From Vigna angularis (taxonomy: Eukaryota > Streptophyta > Magnoliopsida > Fabales > Fabaceae), in NCBI RefSeq assembly GCF_016808095.1, contig NC_068973.1, positions 32,792,077 to 32,856,076 of the forward strand: a stretch of 64,000 nucleotides of DNA, given 5' to 3'. The translations under genes were made by a program, and so were the position numbers. Position 1 is the stretch's first letter, and each line of letters starts with the position of its first letter. The notes beneath the pieces were generated by a model. That model searched no databases and was not told the origin of the DNA. It saw only the letters and a program-made list of their open reading frames with translations. This document shows, one piece after another, positions 20,755-33,824 of the stretch.

Positions 20755-22777
20755 ATGTTTGGTTTGTTAGTTCGGTGGATGAAGGTCAAAGAAAGATTAT
20801 TAGAAGATGATATGATGATGATGATATCATTACTCTTTACTTTTGCCATTTACGAATTTACCAACCACCAGTGTTTGCTTTCCAATGGAATTGTTCCTTT
20901 TACATTACGCACGCACTGTGTGCATGTATGTAACAGTATTTGTTCATTCTTATGGTTGTGGAGTTTGGAATTTTTTGTTTTCTGGGGAAACAAATACAGA
21001 TTTCTCAAACAAACACTTTCTTTTATGGATGCTTATCTTCTGCAGTTTATAATGAATTTTCCACGAATTTTGAACTTTTATTTTTAATATTTTATTTTAA
21101 TTATTTTTTTTAATCAACTTAAATGTAGTTTTATCAAATAAAAAATTAAGTGAATCCAAATCTTTTCATTAATTATCATTTGCTTTATTGCACTCGTTTC
21201 TAATATGGATCTCTTTTTGTGTGCATATATAACTACTTGGAATATATTAGGAAGAATTAATGTTGAATACTTTATACTCTCTTTTTTACTATAATTATTA
21301 AAGATGATAAACTTTAGTGAGTTTTGCTTATTGTTTTTAAGACTTTCAGCTCATCATTTTATTATTAACTTACCATTTCATTGTTCTCTATAGCTTAACT
21401 CATAATGATAATGACAATTACATTTTCCGACAAAATCAAATATTTACTGTGTGGCTGCGAATAATAACTTAAATTTGTGATTAAAGAGTTGCTTTTAATT
21501 CCGAACATTTATAAAATATCAGTTTTTTTTCTTTACCTGTTTCATATTCTTTTCTGTAAAATCCGATCTTTTATATTCAAAGAAAATTAATTATCTTAAA
21601 ATTATGTGTGGAAGAAAAAAACTACTTCTATAATTGATCATAAAGGTAGTTAATTATCAAAATAATATAAAATTTTCAATTGTTTCAAACCATTCTTAAA
21701 TGAAAAATAACCATTGAAATAATAATTAATTTTAAATTATGTTAAATAAACGTAGAATGTTATCACAAGTTTTGATCGTTATTTTGTGATTAACAATTAT
21801 AAGTACGCTTTTATTTTCTAAAGTATACCATTTTCTTTAGAAGTGGCAAATAGAAAAAGAAAAGGTAGCTATCGGATTGAAAAACAAAAAAAAAAGGATA
21901 AAGTAATGAACGTGATCATTGATGCGATAAAAATTAAATAAAAAAAAATAGAGTTGAAAAAATAAGTAAAAGAAAAAAGTGGGTGAATGGTAGTTTTTTC
22001 CTAATTATTTTCAGTGTCTCTTTTGATATGTGGTTGATTACTAATATAATTTTATAACTTGTAGATTTTGTAATTGCTTTATTTACAATTAATCGTCCTC
22101 AACTTTAATGTTTTATATTCTTGAACGCAAAGTTAATTTTAATTTTTTTTAAATTACACCTATTGCTTTATGAAATAATGTTCAAAACAACATGAAATCT
22201 TTAAATAAGTGCATATAAAGCGATGGTTTTCATCTTTATACCAATAAGTTCAGCTCAGTGTACAAAGCAATCGTTATAAGGGTATTATTATATATATAAT
22301 TAATTTAACCAATAGTTTATTAAATAAATAAAAAAGTAACATGACAATTACGTTACTTAAATTTTAACAATTAAATCCCTATCTAGTGAAAATGTTTTAT
22401 ACTATGATTAACAGGAAGTCAGAATTGAGAATGAACCTAGCCATATACATATTATTATATTAGAAGGAAAAAATAATTATATAAAAACAGAATCTTTGAG
22501 TTGATCAAGTCATCACTTTTATCATAAATTCTGACTATAACATTGTGCTATGCAATAAGTTTAAATATTGTTATATTTTATAAAATAAATATAAAAACTC
22601 AAGAAATAAACTTGACTTTCCACAAGTTTTATATGTTCTAAAGGAAAATTCTTCTGGGTTTATATATGTCAAGTACCTTACACAACTTATTTATACAGAC
22701 CAACATTAATTTGATTTTAAAGTTTATCGCTATATATATAATCATATATAACTCATTATAAACACAAGAATAATGTA
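20755..22777. other. ATL 3' flank and AT-rich intergenic DNA
   Basis: The first 300 bp is probably the ATL 3' UTR; an open frame of 110 codons in it shows no domain and starts immediately after the stop. The remainder is AT-rich and featureless up to the copia TSD at 22778-22782. Confidence 0.6.
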
Positions 22778-22782
22778 TTTTT

Positions 22783-23339
22783 TGTTATAAAAGTACCGTT
22801 ATATTGCAAAATATCTTTCAAAAGATATGATTTTGCGGTGGAGCTTTATGTTGCATCATTTTTTAGAAAGAAGTGGATTCACGTGGCTGCAACCTTTCGT
22901 GGTCAAAACCACTCCTGCAAGGCTTGGGATTAAACCGTGAAGAGGGTTTCTCAAGATATGGGATTTTTCCATTGGTTTTGGGCCTTGGGCCAACTTCGGT
23001 TATTTTCTTCTCTATAAATAGAGCCGCTGCTTTCATTCCAGGAATCATCAAAAACCGAGTGTTCTCTTTCTCTCTTGTTATTGAGCTTTATCTCATTCCT
23101 TTGCATAGATTTTCTTTAGTTTCTTTTTAGTTCCTTTTCTTCTCTTATTCTGGGTTTCATTATTTCTCTTTAAGAGATCCTTGTTAGTTCTGAGATCCTC
23201 AGAAATTTTGAGAAGTTCCTGTTGTATCCTGGGGGCTTGCGCAATACACTGCGGATAAGTCCTTAAGAACAATGATCTACACGTCTCAGGAAGTATATTG
23301 TTCGTGATCTTTATTCTACTTTTGTCAACTTTTACAACA
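22783..23339 (+). repeat. 5' LTR of the copia element
   Basis: 557 bp, TG...CA termini. A TATA box (CTATAAATAG) lies near 23012-23021, marking the U3/R promoter. It is highly similar to the LTR at 26340-26899 with scattered substitutions and a short gap near the start. It also shares its R/U5 half with the solo LTR at 35545-36095. Confidence 0.93.
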
Positions 23340-23352
23340 ATCTTAAGGACTT

Positions 23353-26339
23353 AAGGCTGACAACAACAACAATTCAATTCCGGAGAATCAGAATAATGTT
23401 TTCAGAACTCAGACGGCCTTCGCGAAACCTTTCCCGGATGTATCAAAAATTGAAGTCTTCTCTGGTCAGAATTTCCGACGCTGGCAAGAACGCGTGTCAA
23501 CCCTCTTAGACATGTACGGAGTCGCTTTTGCTCTTTCATCTTCAAAACCCGACTCCAGTCTCCCTCCAAATTCAAAAAAAGTTGAAGACTGGGTCATGCA
23601 AACGAGGTATGCCGTCATACTTTACTTAGTGCACTTTCTAACGATTTGTTCAATGTATATTGTTCCTATAAGGAATCGAAAGAAATTTGGGATTCGTTGA
23701 TTCTCAAATACACTACTGAAGATATAGTCAGACAAAGATTCATCATTGGGAATTACTATCGCTGGGAAATGGTTGAAGATAAGGACATAAAGTCGCAAAT
23801 TAATGAGTACCACAAGCTACTCGAAGATATCAAAGCGGAGAACGTTCTTCTTCCAGATGAGTTTGTTTCAGAGCTTCTGATCGAGAAACTGCCGCCTTCC
23901 TGGACTGATTACAAGCAACAACTAAAACATAGGCACAAGCAAATGTCACTTTCAGAGCTGATCACTCACATAATTATTGAAGATACCAACAGGAAAGAAT
24001 GTGCTGCTGTGAGGGCCAAAGCATTGTTTGCAAAAGCAAACATGGTAGAAGACAAACCTGCTCCAAAAAGGTACGAACACAAACCTCATCACAATAAGAA
24101 AAATAATTTTCGAAATTTCGCCCCAACACATCTAACCCCACCTTTAAGAAGAAAGGAAATTGCTTCGTATGTGGGAAGTCAGGCCATCATGCACCGTAGT
24201 GCAAACGCAGAGTAAGAAACGACAATCCTCCTAAGACTAATATAGTCGAAGGAGATGACATTATTGCTGTGGTCGTTTCTCAAGTAAATCTGATGACCAA
24301 TGTGAGCAAATGGGTGGTAGACTCTGGTGCTACTAGGCATATATGTGCAAACAGAAGTGCTTTTACCTCTTACACTAGTGTAGGGGATGGAGAAGAACAT
24401 GTTTACCTCGGTGATTCCAGGACCACTCCTGTTTTGGGAAAAGGGAAAGTTCTTCTCAAACTCACATCTGGAAAGACTCTGGCCTTGAGTGATGTGCTAC
24501 ATGTGCCATCAATCAGAGTTAATTTAATCTCTGTAGCACTACTGGGAAAAGTGGGGGTTAAAGTGTCATTCGAGTCTGACAAGATTGTAATGACAAAAAA
24601 TAATGTTTTTGTGGGGAAGGGATATTGTGATCAAGGTCTCTTTGTACTTAACATTTATGAAAATATTAATGAATCATCTTCTTCTGCTTATATTATTGAC
24701 TCATATGATATATGACATGCTAGATTAGGACATCTAAATTCTTCCTATGTTATGAAATTAAAACAACTAGGATTAATTAATATGCATGATAAACAGAGTA
24801 GTAAATGTGATATATGTGTAGAATCTAAAATAACTAAGAAAACATGTTTTGCTATAGAATGCCAAACTGAATTGTTAGGGTTAATTCATACTGATCTAGC
24901 TTATTTGAAACAAACAATGTCTAGAGGAGGTAAAAATTATTTTGTGACCTTTATAGATGATTATTCTAGATACACCAAAGTATACTTAATCAAACATAAA
25001 GATGAAGCCTTTGATGTCTTTCTTACCTATAAAGCAGAAGTAGAAAATCAATTAAATAAGAAAATTAAGAGGATTAGATCAGATAGAGGTGGTGAGTATG
25101 TGTTATTTAATGACTATTGTGTTAAAGAAGGTATGATCCATGAAGTAACCCCACCATATTCACCTGAGTCTAATGGAGTAGCTGAGAGAAAGAATATAAC
25201 TCTTAAGGAGATGATGAATGCTATGCTTATTAGTTATAGTGCACCTGATAACCTTTGGGGAGAAGCCTTGCTTACTGCGTGTTTTTTACAAAATAGAATA
25301 CCTCATAAGAAAACTGGTAAAACTCCGTATGAGCTGTGGAGAGGTTATCAACCTAACCTTAAATATTTAAGAGTGTGGGGGTGCCTAGCTAAGGTAATGT
25401 TACCCGATCCTAAGAAAAGGAAAATAGGCTCTAAAACCTCTGATTGTATGTTCTTAGGCTATGCTGAACATAGTGCTGCCTATAGGTTTCTAGTTCTTAA
25501 AAGTGATACACTTGAAAGAAATTCTATAATGGAGACGAAAAATGCTGAGTTTTTTGAACATGTTTTTCCTTTAAAGGTTAGTGAGACGTCTCAACCTATA
25601 GAAAATAATAATAATAGTGATGCCATGTGTGAGAAATTAAGAAGAAGTAAAAGATAGAGGAAGGAAACTTCATTTGGTAATGATTTCTATACCTATCTAG
25701 TTGATAATGATCCAAGTAACTTTGTAGAAGCCATTAGTGCTCATGATGCAAAACAGTGGGATAAAGCCATTAAGACTGAAATTGAATCAATTCAGAATAA
25801 TAATACTTGGACCTTAGTAGATTTGCCTAAAGGAGCAAAACCCATTGGTTGTAAGTGGATCTTTAAGAAAAAGTATCATCCTGATGGATCTATAGAGAAG
25901 TATAAGGCAAGATTAGTAGCAAAAGGTTTTACTCAAAAACCCAACATAGATTACTTTGATACTTTTGCCCCTATGACTAGGATTTCCTCTATTTGAGTTC
26001 TGTTAGCCTTAGCAGCAATCCATAAGCTAGTGATACACCAGATGGATGTTAAAACTGCCTTTCTAAATGGTGATTTAGAAGAGGAAATTTATATGACTCA
26101 ACCTGAAGGGTGTGTTGTACCTGGTCAAGAGAATAAAGTATGTAAACTTTTAAAATCTTTGTATGGATTGAAACAAGCACCAAAACAGTGACATGAAAAA
26201 CTAGATAATGTATTGCTATGTGATGGTTTTTCACCTAATGATGTGATAAATGTGTGTACTCTAAATTTGAAAATGGTGATTGTGTCATTATATGTTTGTA
26301 TGTGGATGACATGTTAATTTTTGGTACATGCAATGAGAT
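23353..26339 (+). pseudogene. Copia gag-pol remnant with stops, frameshifts and missing RNase H
   Basis: Domains appear in copia order. A gag/UBN2-like region lies about 23400-24150. A zinc knuckle follows with CFVCGKSGHH near 24165-24195. An aspartic protease with the DSGA signature lies near 24325. A GAG-pre-integrase domain spans about 24713-24890, and an integrase core with conserved Asp, Asp and Glu about 24890-25250. Reverse transcriptase covers about 25680-26335 up to the YVDDM catalytic motif. The expected initiator position at 23353-23355 reads AAG. Frame breaks lie near 23600-23645, 24110-24150 and 26240. Stops interrupt the main pol frame at 24197-24199 (inside the zinc knuckle), 24713-24715, 25655-25657, 25994-25996 and 26189-26191. 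The RT is cut right after its catalytic motif and RNase H is absent. Confidence 0.93.
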
Positions 26340-26899
26340 TGTTATAAAAAGAGTACTGTTATATTGCAAAATATCTTCCGAAAGATATGATTTCACGGTG
26401 GAGCTTTCTGTTGCATCCTTCTTCCGAAAGAAGTGGATTCACGTGGCTGCAACCTTTCGTGGTCAAAACCACTCCCGCAAGGCTTGAGATTAAACCGTGA
26501 AGAGGGTTTCTCAAGATATGGGATTTTCCCGTTGGTTTTAGGCCTTGGGCCAACTTCGATTATTTTCTTCTCTATAAATAGAGCCGCTGCTTTCATTCCA
26601 GGAATCATAAAAAACCGAGTGTTCTCTTTCTCTTTTGTTATTGAGCTTTCTCTCATTCCTTTGCATAGATTTTCTTTAGTTTCTTTTTAGTTCCTTTTCT
26701 TCTCTTATTCTGGATTTCATTATTTCTCTTTAAGAGATTCTTGTTAGTTCTAAGATCCTCAGAAATTCTGAGAAGTTCCTGTTGTATCCTAGGGGCTTGC
26801 GCAATACACCACGGATAAGTCCTTAAGGACAGTGATCTACGCGCCTCAGAAAGTATATTGTTCGTGATCTTTATTCTACTTTTGTCAGCTTTTACAACA
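26340..26899 (+). repeat. 3' LTR of the copia element
   Basis: 560 bp, pair of the 5' LTR. TATA box (CTATAAATAG) near 26572-26581. The left edge abuts reverse-transcriptase coding sequence directly instead of a polypurine tract, so an internal deletion ended at or within a few bases of the LTR border. Confidence 0.93.
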
Positions 26900-29800
26900 T
26901 TTTTAACAATGACTTGAAAAATGTCTCACAATATTCTCGTACTTCTTTGTTCATAACAAATTAACATAATTTTGCCTCTATTCTTTCTCAAGTAAAGTTT
27001 TGTATTTGAAAAAAATTAATTACTTGTATCACTTTTGTTATTAATTTTCTCAAACAACTCAAATTGAATTTAACTAATGATTTTATTTTCTCCTCGTTAA
27101 TAAAGTTGAATTTGACATACACGAGTTGTTAAATAACAAATTAATACAAACTTTAGTAAATATTATAATTTGCTTAGCTTGAAATTTCCTTGATAATTCT
27201 GATGCTTGGACTGGTGTAATGTATATTAAGTTCATTAACAAATCTAGTCCATCTCTAGTTTGACATTCTTCTTCTCTCTAACTTAAATTTAAAGGTGTTT
27301 TTATCTTAGCAATGAAATATGTTTTATCAAGATCGAAAATATCTTGCAAATACTTCTCTTTTACAAACCCTCTTTGACATCTTTTGATATCAAGTTTCTA
27401 GTATTCAGTATACGCTCTTCAACACTTCAAACACTGTCACCAAAAGAAAAATCTTCTAAAAAGATTCTTCATTGTTTAAGTCAGTAACATGATAATAACT
27501 CTGAAATTAAATCTCAATTAATGCAAAAGTTAAAATAAATTATCATAATGTCATATTTATAATACTTTGACTTAATACTTCTAAATTATCATAATCATAA
27601 TTGTTATGGTTAAATTGTCTAGATTACATATTCAAACAGCACACTATGCTTAACGAAGTGGTTTCGATTAAAAAAAATGTTAGGAGATTTATTCACAGAA
27701 TGTTGGGTTTTATCACTGGCTTAGTATGGAAGTTGTGTTCCTCTGACATGATCATTGGTGCTTTGGAAACTTATGCTGGACATGTTGCCTTTGATTGTTA
27801 ACTTTCAAGGAAATTCATTTATGTTCTGTGTGTTTATGTCTTTAGCATATAAACTTTTCATTTCATTATTTCTTCTTTGATTGCTCAGTTACCTTGTTTT
27901 GGGATTGGTTCCAAATGTAAAACAAATTCGTCAATAACTACCAATAAATATTAACCGATGAAGAATTACTGATAAATTTAATTTGTTAATAATTACTGTC
28001 CTATTTTTATTTATCTTCAATTTTTGTTGATAATAATTTTATTGATAGATTTTTGGTAATTTATTTTATTGATAAAATTTTTTATTATTGATGGATTTTG
28101 TTTCGTTAATAAATTTAATTCCTTTCGTAGTTATAAAGAAATAATATTTTTAAAGATGTAATGAAAAATAATCAGTTTTGTAATTATCAAAAGTTTTCAA
28201 TATCCAGATCCATCCTCGTAAAACTCTTCACATTTTTGTATGTTTTTGAAAATCATCTCCCTTAGGATATGTGAAAGGTTTTGTGGATAGTGTTCTTCAA
28301 TGATATTATGATTTTTTTTAGGGGAAGTAGATGAAAACATATGTGAGATCTTATCTTGAGATTAAGACTGAGTTTCATTATTAATCCCGTAATTGGTAAA
28401 GGAGACAGAGGAAAATAATAATTTAGGAAAGAAATAAAAGAAAAAAAATTGGGGGAATTCGTTGTATTATTCGACATTTATTTTTTATATATCTTTTATA
28501 GTTTACAAAATCAATTAAATTATTAAAACATGTTTTGAAAATATTTTGTTTTTATTTCTCACATGTGTTTATTTTACAAACAATCAAATATTAAATTTTA
28601 TTTCTTACATAATTTTGTTTTATAAAGCCATGAATTATTTAATTTTATCTTACATATTTCCATTTTATAAGTGTTGGAAGAAAGTTGGTTGTGGTGGTTG
28701 TTGATGATTTAAATTGTTTGATGCTTAATTTGTTGGGAGCCTAATTGTCACGCATGTATAACATGTGAACTGCGTTCTTTAGGCAAGGAGGGAAAGGAAA
28801 TTACGTACACGACTACGCCTTCTTTTTCACATATTCCACTTATATAACTTCTCACATTAGTTAATCACAAGTAAGCACATTAAATGCAAATCTAATTACT
28901 AATCGCGAGAGATTTTAATTTCAGTAATAAAGTGTGTTTCATAGGACCTTATACATTAGTTTTGTCAAATGTTAAAAATTATTTTTCATATTTAGATTTT
29001 TGCATCATATTGTTTAACTAATGTACTAAATAACATTTATTTTTCCATCATATTTTTTAAAGCTCTTTCTTGTAAATTAATTTATAGATTATAGAACTCC
29101 GAAGACTAGATGTAGAGACGGTAAAATAGGCTTGAGTTGGGTAGTAGTTTTTAATTCATCGGTCCTTTATAACGCCTTAATTTGATAGGCTAAAGCTTAA
29201 CCTACACGTAAAAGTGTTTTTATTACACAATTAAAAAGATAAAATGAGAAGTGGATGCAGAAGAAAGGTACGAGGGTGTAAAAAGAAATCCTAAGGCCAG
29301 CCCAATCCAAAATATCTTATGTAAGGCAATTGCTTCCAACACCCCTTAAATGTGTTCCTGCAGCTACCATGGATGTGAAGTTTCAAGAGTAGGTTTATAG
29401 GTTATTTAATTTAACCCTAATTTTTTGGTGAACTTGTTCTTGGCTATGCGATAGTTCTTCTGCTGCAACCCACGGTGTCCCTCATCTTCACTTAGACAAG
29501 CATTTGGAGCTTTATAGAGCAATGTTTGGACTACATAAGTAAGTAAGTCTTTGTTTTCAAGAAATAGGTTGTTCTAAAAGCCATTGGAATGGAAAATCCC
29601 AGAACTGGAAATGTTTATTACTAGAAGAAAGTTTCTGAACAACCAACTCAAAGAGGAAATTGTAAGGAAATAACAAGATAATAATTGAATGAATAAAAGT
29701 CAAAAGAAAGCAAAGAATAATATATCTGAGGCAGCAATGAGAGAAATTTTGTTAAATGGTGAAATTAAAAAATAAATGAACAAAAAGTCTCTGCATACTT

Positions 29801-30243
29801 ATAATCATGAACAGGGGATAATAAAGTTGAAAAAAAATCGATAGCAGGTTCCTTAACCGCGTTATCAGGAGAAGGAAAGGAAGAAATAATGAAAATTAGA
29901 GATGTCAGGTACACATCCCTCGTTGCCCAACAACATCAGATCTAATTACAAAAAAGACAACACATCACTGTCTTTTTCAATCAATAAATAAAATTTAATT
30001 ATTGAACCGTATGCAATGCGACTGAAAGTGGCTCTGACTATTTCAAATTCAATTAGAGTAATGATAAGATGATATATATTTACATTCATTCAATACATAT
30101 TATAAAAATAAATATAAAAAACTTATGTATGTGAAAATATTATTTCTCTTTCAGCTAATGCACACCCAAAACACTAACATACTCCTTCATATATATATAT
30201 ATATGATTCTATTTCTCTATATTTCGTAACATTCATAATCCAA
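26900..30243. other. Intergenic DNA, no gene recognised
   Basis: Mostly AT-rich. At 27925-28135 there are repeated words such as TGATAAATTTA and TTGATAGATTT resembling those at 46800-47200, probably from a dispersed repeat. Moderately less AT-rich patches at 27280-27420, 27600-27800 and 29250-29500 contain no recognisable protein domain. A TA-rich stretch at 30189-30206, about 40-55 bp before the ANTH start codon, could supply a TATA box. Confidence 0.5.
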
Positions 30244-31269
30244 ATGACGCAGCAAAAGCGGTTCAAAAATTTGACCCAAAACCTCAAAGACAAAGCCTCC
30301 GTCATCGCCGCGGTCCTATCCCCGAAGCGCCAAGTCTCCTCCGTCCGGGTTCACGTTCTACGCGCCACCACGCACGCCCTCACGGCTCCTCCCTCCGAAG
30401 AAACCATCGCCGCCGTACTCACGGTGGGGCAGGGCTCCAACCGCAACCCGCGCGCCTGCATCGACGCGCTCATGGACCGCCTGCACAACACGCGCAGCGC
30501 CACGGTGGCGCTCAAGTGCCTCTTCACGCTACACAACGTCGTCGTGAAGGGACCCTTCACGTTGAAGGACCAACTCTCGTGTTACCCTTCCTACGGCGGC
30601 CACAACTTTCTTAACCTCTCGAACTTTCGCGACGAGTCGGACGTGGAATCGGTGGAGCTGAGTTCGTGGGTGCGGTGGTACGCCGGCGTGCTGGAACAGA
30701 GCCTCACGGTTTCCAGAGTCTTGGGGTATTACCTCAACGCCTCTCGCGAATCCCAAGAAAGCAAAAAGATTATCCTTTCGAACGCGTCGGATGCGGATTT
30801 GTTGTACAAGGTGGAGGCGCTGGTGGGTTTCGTCGAACAAATAAGCCACGTGCCTGATTCGCTGCACCTGCAGAGGAACGAGTTGGTGTACGAGGTGGTA
30901 CGGCTGGTGGGCGAGGATTATAGGAGCGTGCAGGTTGAGATTTTGTTGCGCGTGGAAGAACTTGGGGAGAGAATGGATGATCTTGATGTGGGTGAGTTGA
31001 ACGAGTTGGTGGGATATTTAGGGAGATTGGAGGAGACTCAGGAGAAGTTGGTTCTTTTGTTCGTGAATAGGAAAAGGAACAATGGATTCTGGGATTTGGT
31101 TCAAAAGACTAAGGTCAAGGGAATGGCCAAAAAGAGGGAGATTGAAGGGAAGTGGCTCACGGTGGTCGTTAACACCGGCGCCGCCGAATTGGCTCGATCC
31201 ACCAACCCGTTTCTTGACCCGGGGCAACTCAGTCCGGTCCCACGAATAGATTTTGCAACGGTAAGGTGA
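30244..31269 (+). CDS. ANTH-domain clathrin assembly protein (At4g40080-like)
   Basis: Single-exon protein of 341 residues in the AP180/CALM family of endocytic adaptors, which bind phosphoinositides with an N-terminal ANTH domain and recruit clathrin or cargo at the plasma membrane or trans-Golgi. The ANTH fold covers roughly residues 30-280. Visible landmarks are the RATTHA segment (40-45), equivalent to the KATTHE-type lipid-binding stretch, the LKCLFTLHNVV helix (90-100), and SSWVRWYAGVL (140-150), all typical of plant ANTH proteins. The family usually has a long C-terminal clathrin-binding tail; here it is short, as in the At4g40080 type, and carries one NPF tripeptide (321-323), the motif bound by EH-domain proteins. 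No DLL-type clathrin box is evident. The start ATG follows AT-rich leader sequence and precedes a basic segment. The gene is strongly GC-rich against AT-rich flanks. The minus-strand frames are shadows. Confidence 0.92.
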   Translation: MTQQKRFKNLTQNLKDKASVIAAVLSPKRQVSSVRVHVLRATTHALTAPPSEETIAAVLTVGQGSNRNPRACIDALMDRLHNTRSATVALKCLFTLHNVVVKGPFTLKDQLSCYPSYGGHNFLNLSNFRDESDVESVELSSWVRWYAGVLEQSLTVSRVLGYYLNASRESQESKKIILSNASDADLLYKVEALVGFVEQISHVPDSLHLQRNELVYEVVRLVGEDYRSVQVEILLRVEELGERMDDLDVGELNELVGYLGRLEETQEKLVLLFVNRKRNNGFWDLVQKTKVKGMAKKREIEGKWLTVVVNTGAAELARSTNPFLDPGQLSPVPRIDFATVR

Positions 31270-32766
31270 CATATGGCAACGGTTACTTTCAGTCAGTAAT
31301 TCGTTATTTTTTTTTGTTGCTTTTTCCCTATTGTTTTGTGGGAATTCGCGCAGTGTGCTCCTCCCATTTGGAAGTGTGGTGCTATACTTTTTCCATGTTT
31401 TTTTTATTACTTTTCTTTTTCTTATTTTCTTTGATATTATTTGAGAAAGATTAAAGTGAAAAAGCACTTAGAATAATCATGTATATCCATGTAAAAAGAG
31501 ATTTCTGTGGAAAAAGAAATAAGAGATTTTTGTGAACTTTTGATTTTTCTACCCTTTTGTGTTGCTCTGATCTGGCTGTATTAGGCGTGCCTGCTAAGTT
31601 ATTTTATTAAAACAATACTAGGAATGTGATAATTAAAAAATGTATGTAGTAGCATATAAAAATCGCAATTAGCAAAATTTATATTGTTTTCTTTTATGAT
31701 TACTTTTTCAACTCCGAATTTAAGTTTGTGTTGAGTAACTTTATAAATGATATTTAATGCTATGAAGATGGGATTTCAGTTCATATTGAAATCTAACCTA
31801 ACATGACATCCATAATATGTATGTAAGTTTCGTCTCATTAAATGAAGCATAAAAGGCAGTGTAGTATATGTGAAAGGAATGAAATGTAAACAATTAAGAA
31901 AAATTGTTGGAGAAGAAAGCTATAGAAAAACAACGACGATAAGAGCGAAAGAAGAAAAAATTATTGACATTTCAAACTATAAAGGAAGATATTTACAAAT
32001 CACCTGTTTTGTGTTTATTTAACATGATTTTCAAATATATTTGATAAAAAAAAGTAAAAATCATTTTATATGACATTTCAAATTTGTAATAATTTTCTTC
32101 GAAGAAAAAAAATCATAATTATCTATTTGATTCTAAATTAGAAAATTAGCTAAATAGATAGTCTTTTTTTTAATAATTAAGAAATTATCTTTTTTTAATA
32201 ATTAAAAAATCTTATTTTATGATTATGGTATTTTGGATCTTGAAATAGATGGAAGATAGGACCATAATTGAGAAAAGAAGGTAGAAAGAAAACGGGGAAA
32301 ATAAAACACTTGTGCGCTGCACGGAGTCATAAAACATTTTCTTTTTCTTTAATGTTACTTCTATTTTGGAAGATTCTATCTACACTTATTTGCATATTTA
32401 TCATTGAAATAACCTTTATAAAACAAATTAAAAAACTAGATTATGTCCCATATTTATATCCTAATATATATTTCGGAAAATACTTTTCATAACGTATTTT
32501 TTATATCTATAGATACTAATTGTCACGAATTTATTATATCAAAATTAGTTTTCATAATATAAAATCAATATGAGATTAATTCTAATAGTTATGAAAAAGT
32601 ATATTACCTATCAGTTTTAATAATGTATTATAATATATTTATATTACAAAAATCAATTACAATACAAATTCACAAGGTAGGATTTAAGAAACCAAAAATA
32701 GTAGCAGAGGTTGTGAAGAGTAAAAGGGGTGGTGAAAATAGTAGTGCAGGTCTATAACCAATAACT
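31270..32766. other. ANTH gene 3' flank and AT-rich intergenic DNA
   Basis: The first 250 bp is the probable 3' UTR (T-rich). The rest is AT-rich with no coding or structural signal that I recognise. Confidence 0.55.
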
Positions 32767-33795
32767 TGTATGATAATATATTTAAATTTGTCCAAGAATA
32801 CAACTTTTTTTTTTCATGAGATTTATGTTTTGAACCATATGCTATAAAATCGAAGGTTGTATAGGATTTTATTTATTTTTCAAACTCACTCACAACTAAA
32901 CCTTTGAAAATGATGAAAAATCTAAAAAAATTACTTAGGCTGATAACTTGTATAGTCAACTAATAATCAATAATAGCTATATGAAAAATTAAATTGTCTA
33001 GACATCATTTCTTAAAAACGTACGAAAGAGAAAGGAATTAGTCACACACCTGAGACAACATACTTATTTGCAATTTTTAACTATCATCTATTAAGAAATC
33101 ACATTAAATATAGAACATTATAACTATATATCTCATCTTAAGAAATTTCGTGAAATATAAAACGTTGAATGTGCAACAATCATACAGAATCATCCAAAAA
33201 AACAAAAACTAAACTCAATAAAATTGTAAATTAAAACTTTGAATATATGATTGAAAAACAGCATAACATGTATGATGATATATTTAAATTTTGTCCAAGA
33301 ATACAACTTATTTTTATTATTTTCCTTGAGATTTATCTTTTGACCTGCATGCTAAAGTCAACGGTTTTATATGATTTTTATTTATTTTTCAAACTCACGC
33401 TCATTAACTAAACCTTTAAAAAGGATGAAAAATCTAAAAAAATAGTTAGACTGGTAACATGTATAGTAAACTAATAATGAACATTAGTTATATAAAAAAA
33501 TTAAATTGTCTTGACATGATTTCTTATAAACGTACGAAAGAAAGAGGAATTAGTTGCACACGTGAGACAACATATTTGTTTACAATTTTTAACTATCATA
33601 TCTTAAAAAATCACATTAAATATAGAACATTGTAACTTTATTCTACCTTAAGAAATATAGTGAAATATAAAACATTAAATGCTACAAAATCATCACAAAA
33701 AAGAAAAAAAAATAGTAAATTAAAACTTTGAATATAGATTGAAAATCATGATAACCAGTATTGTATTGTATGATAATATATTTAATTTTTTTTTC
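32767..33795. repeat. Tandem duplication of a ~500-bp unit downstream of MATE gene 1
   Basis: The word TGTATGATRATATATTTAA begins at 32767, 33269 and 33767, giving periods of 502 and 498 bp. The two full units align along their length. Shared segments include the AAACTCAC...CTAAACCTTT stretch, an AAACGTACGAAAG block (33016 and 33528), and a GAGACAACATA block. Only the first ~28 bp of a third unit is present before the sequence runs into the last exon of MATE gene 1. No coding capacity. It lies where the MATE 3' UTR or terminator would be. Confidence 0.8.
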
Positions 33796-33824
33796 TGTGC
33801 AACTTATTTAAATAAAATGGAATG

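Larger units (their letters stand above)
22783..26899 (+). mobile_element. Ty1-copia LTR retrotransposon, decayed, both LTRs present
   Basis: Two direct LTRs (22783-23339 and 26340-26899) flank a copia-order gag-protease-integrase-reverse transcriptase remnant. Both LTRs start TGTTATAAAA and end TTTACAACA. The five bases before the left LTR and the five after the right LTR are both TTTTT (22778-22782 and 26900-26904), a 5-bp TSD, though of low complexity. The element is only 4.1 kb because its ends are missing internally. Only about 13 bp separate the 5' LTR from the gag frame with no primer-binding site visible, and the RT frame runs straight into the 3' LTR with no RNase H and no polypurine tract. 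It cannot move on its own. Confidence 0.93.

Noticed and set aside
20755..21087. 110-codon frame immediately after the ATL stop codon
   Set aside because: It lies in the expected 3' UTR, begins directly after the stop and has no domain; probably chance.
27280..27440. Possible antisense coding fragment
   Set aside because: A reverse translation gives short plausible stretches, but stops interrupt it and I could not name a family.
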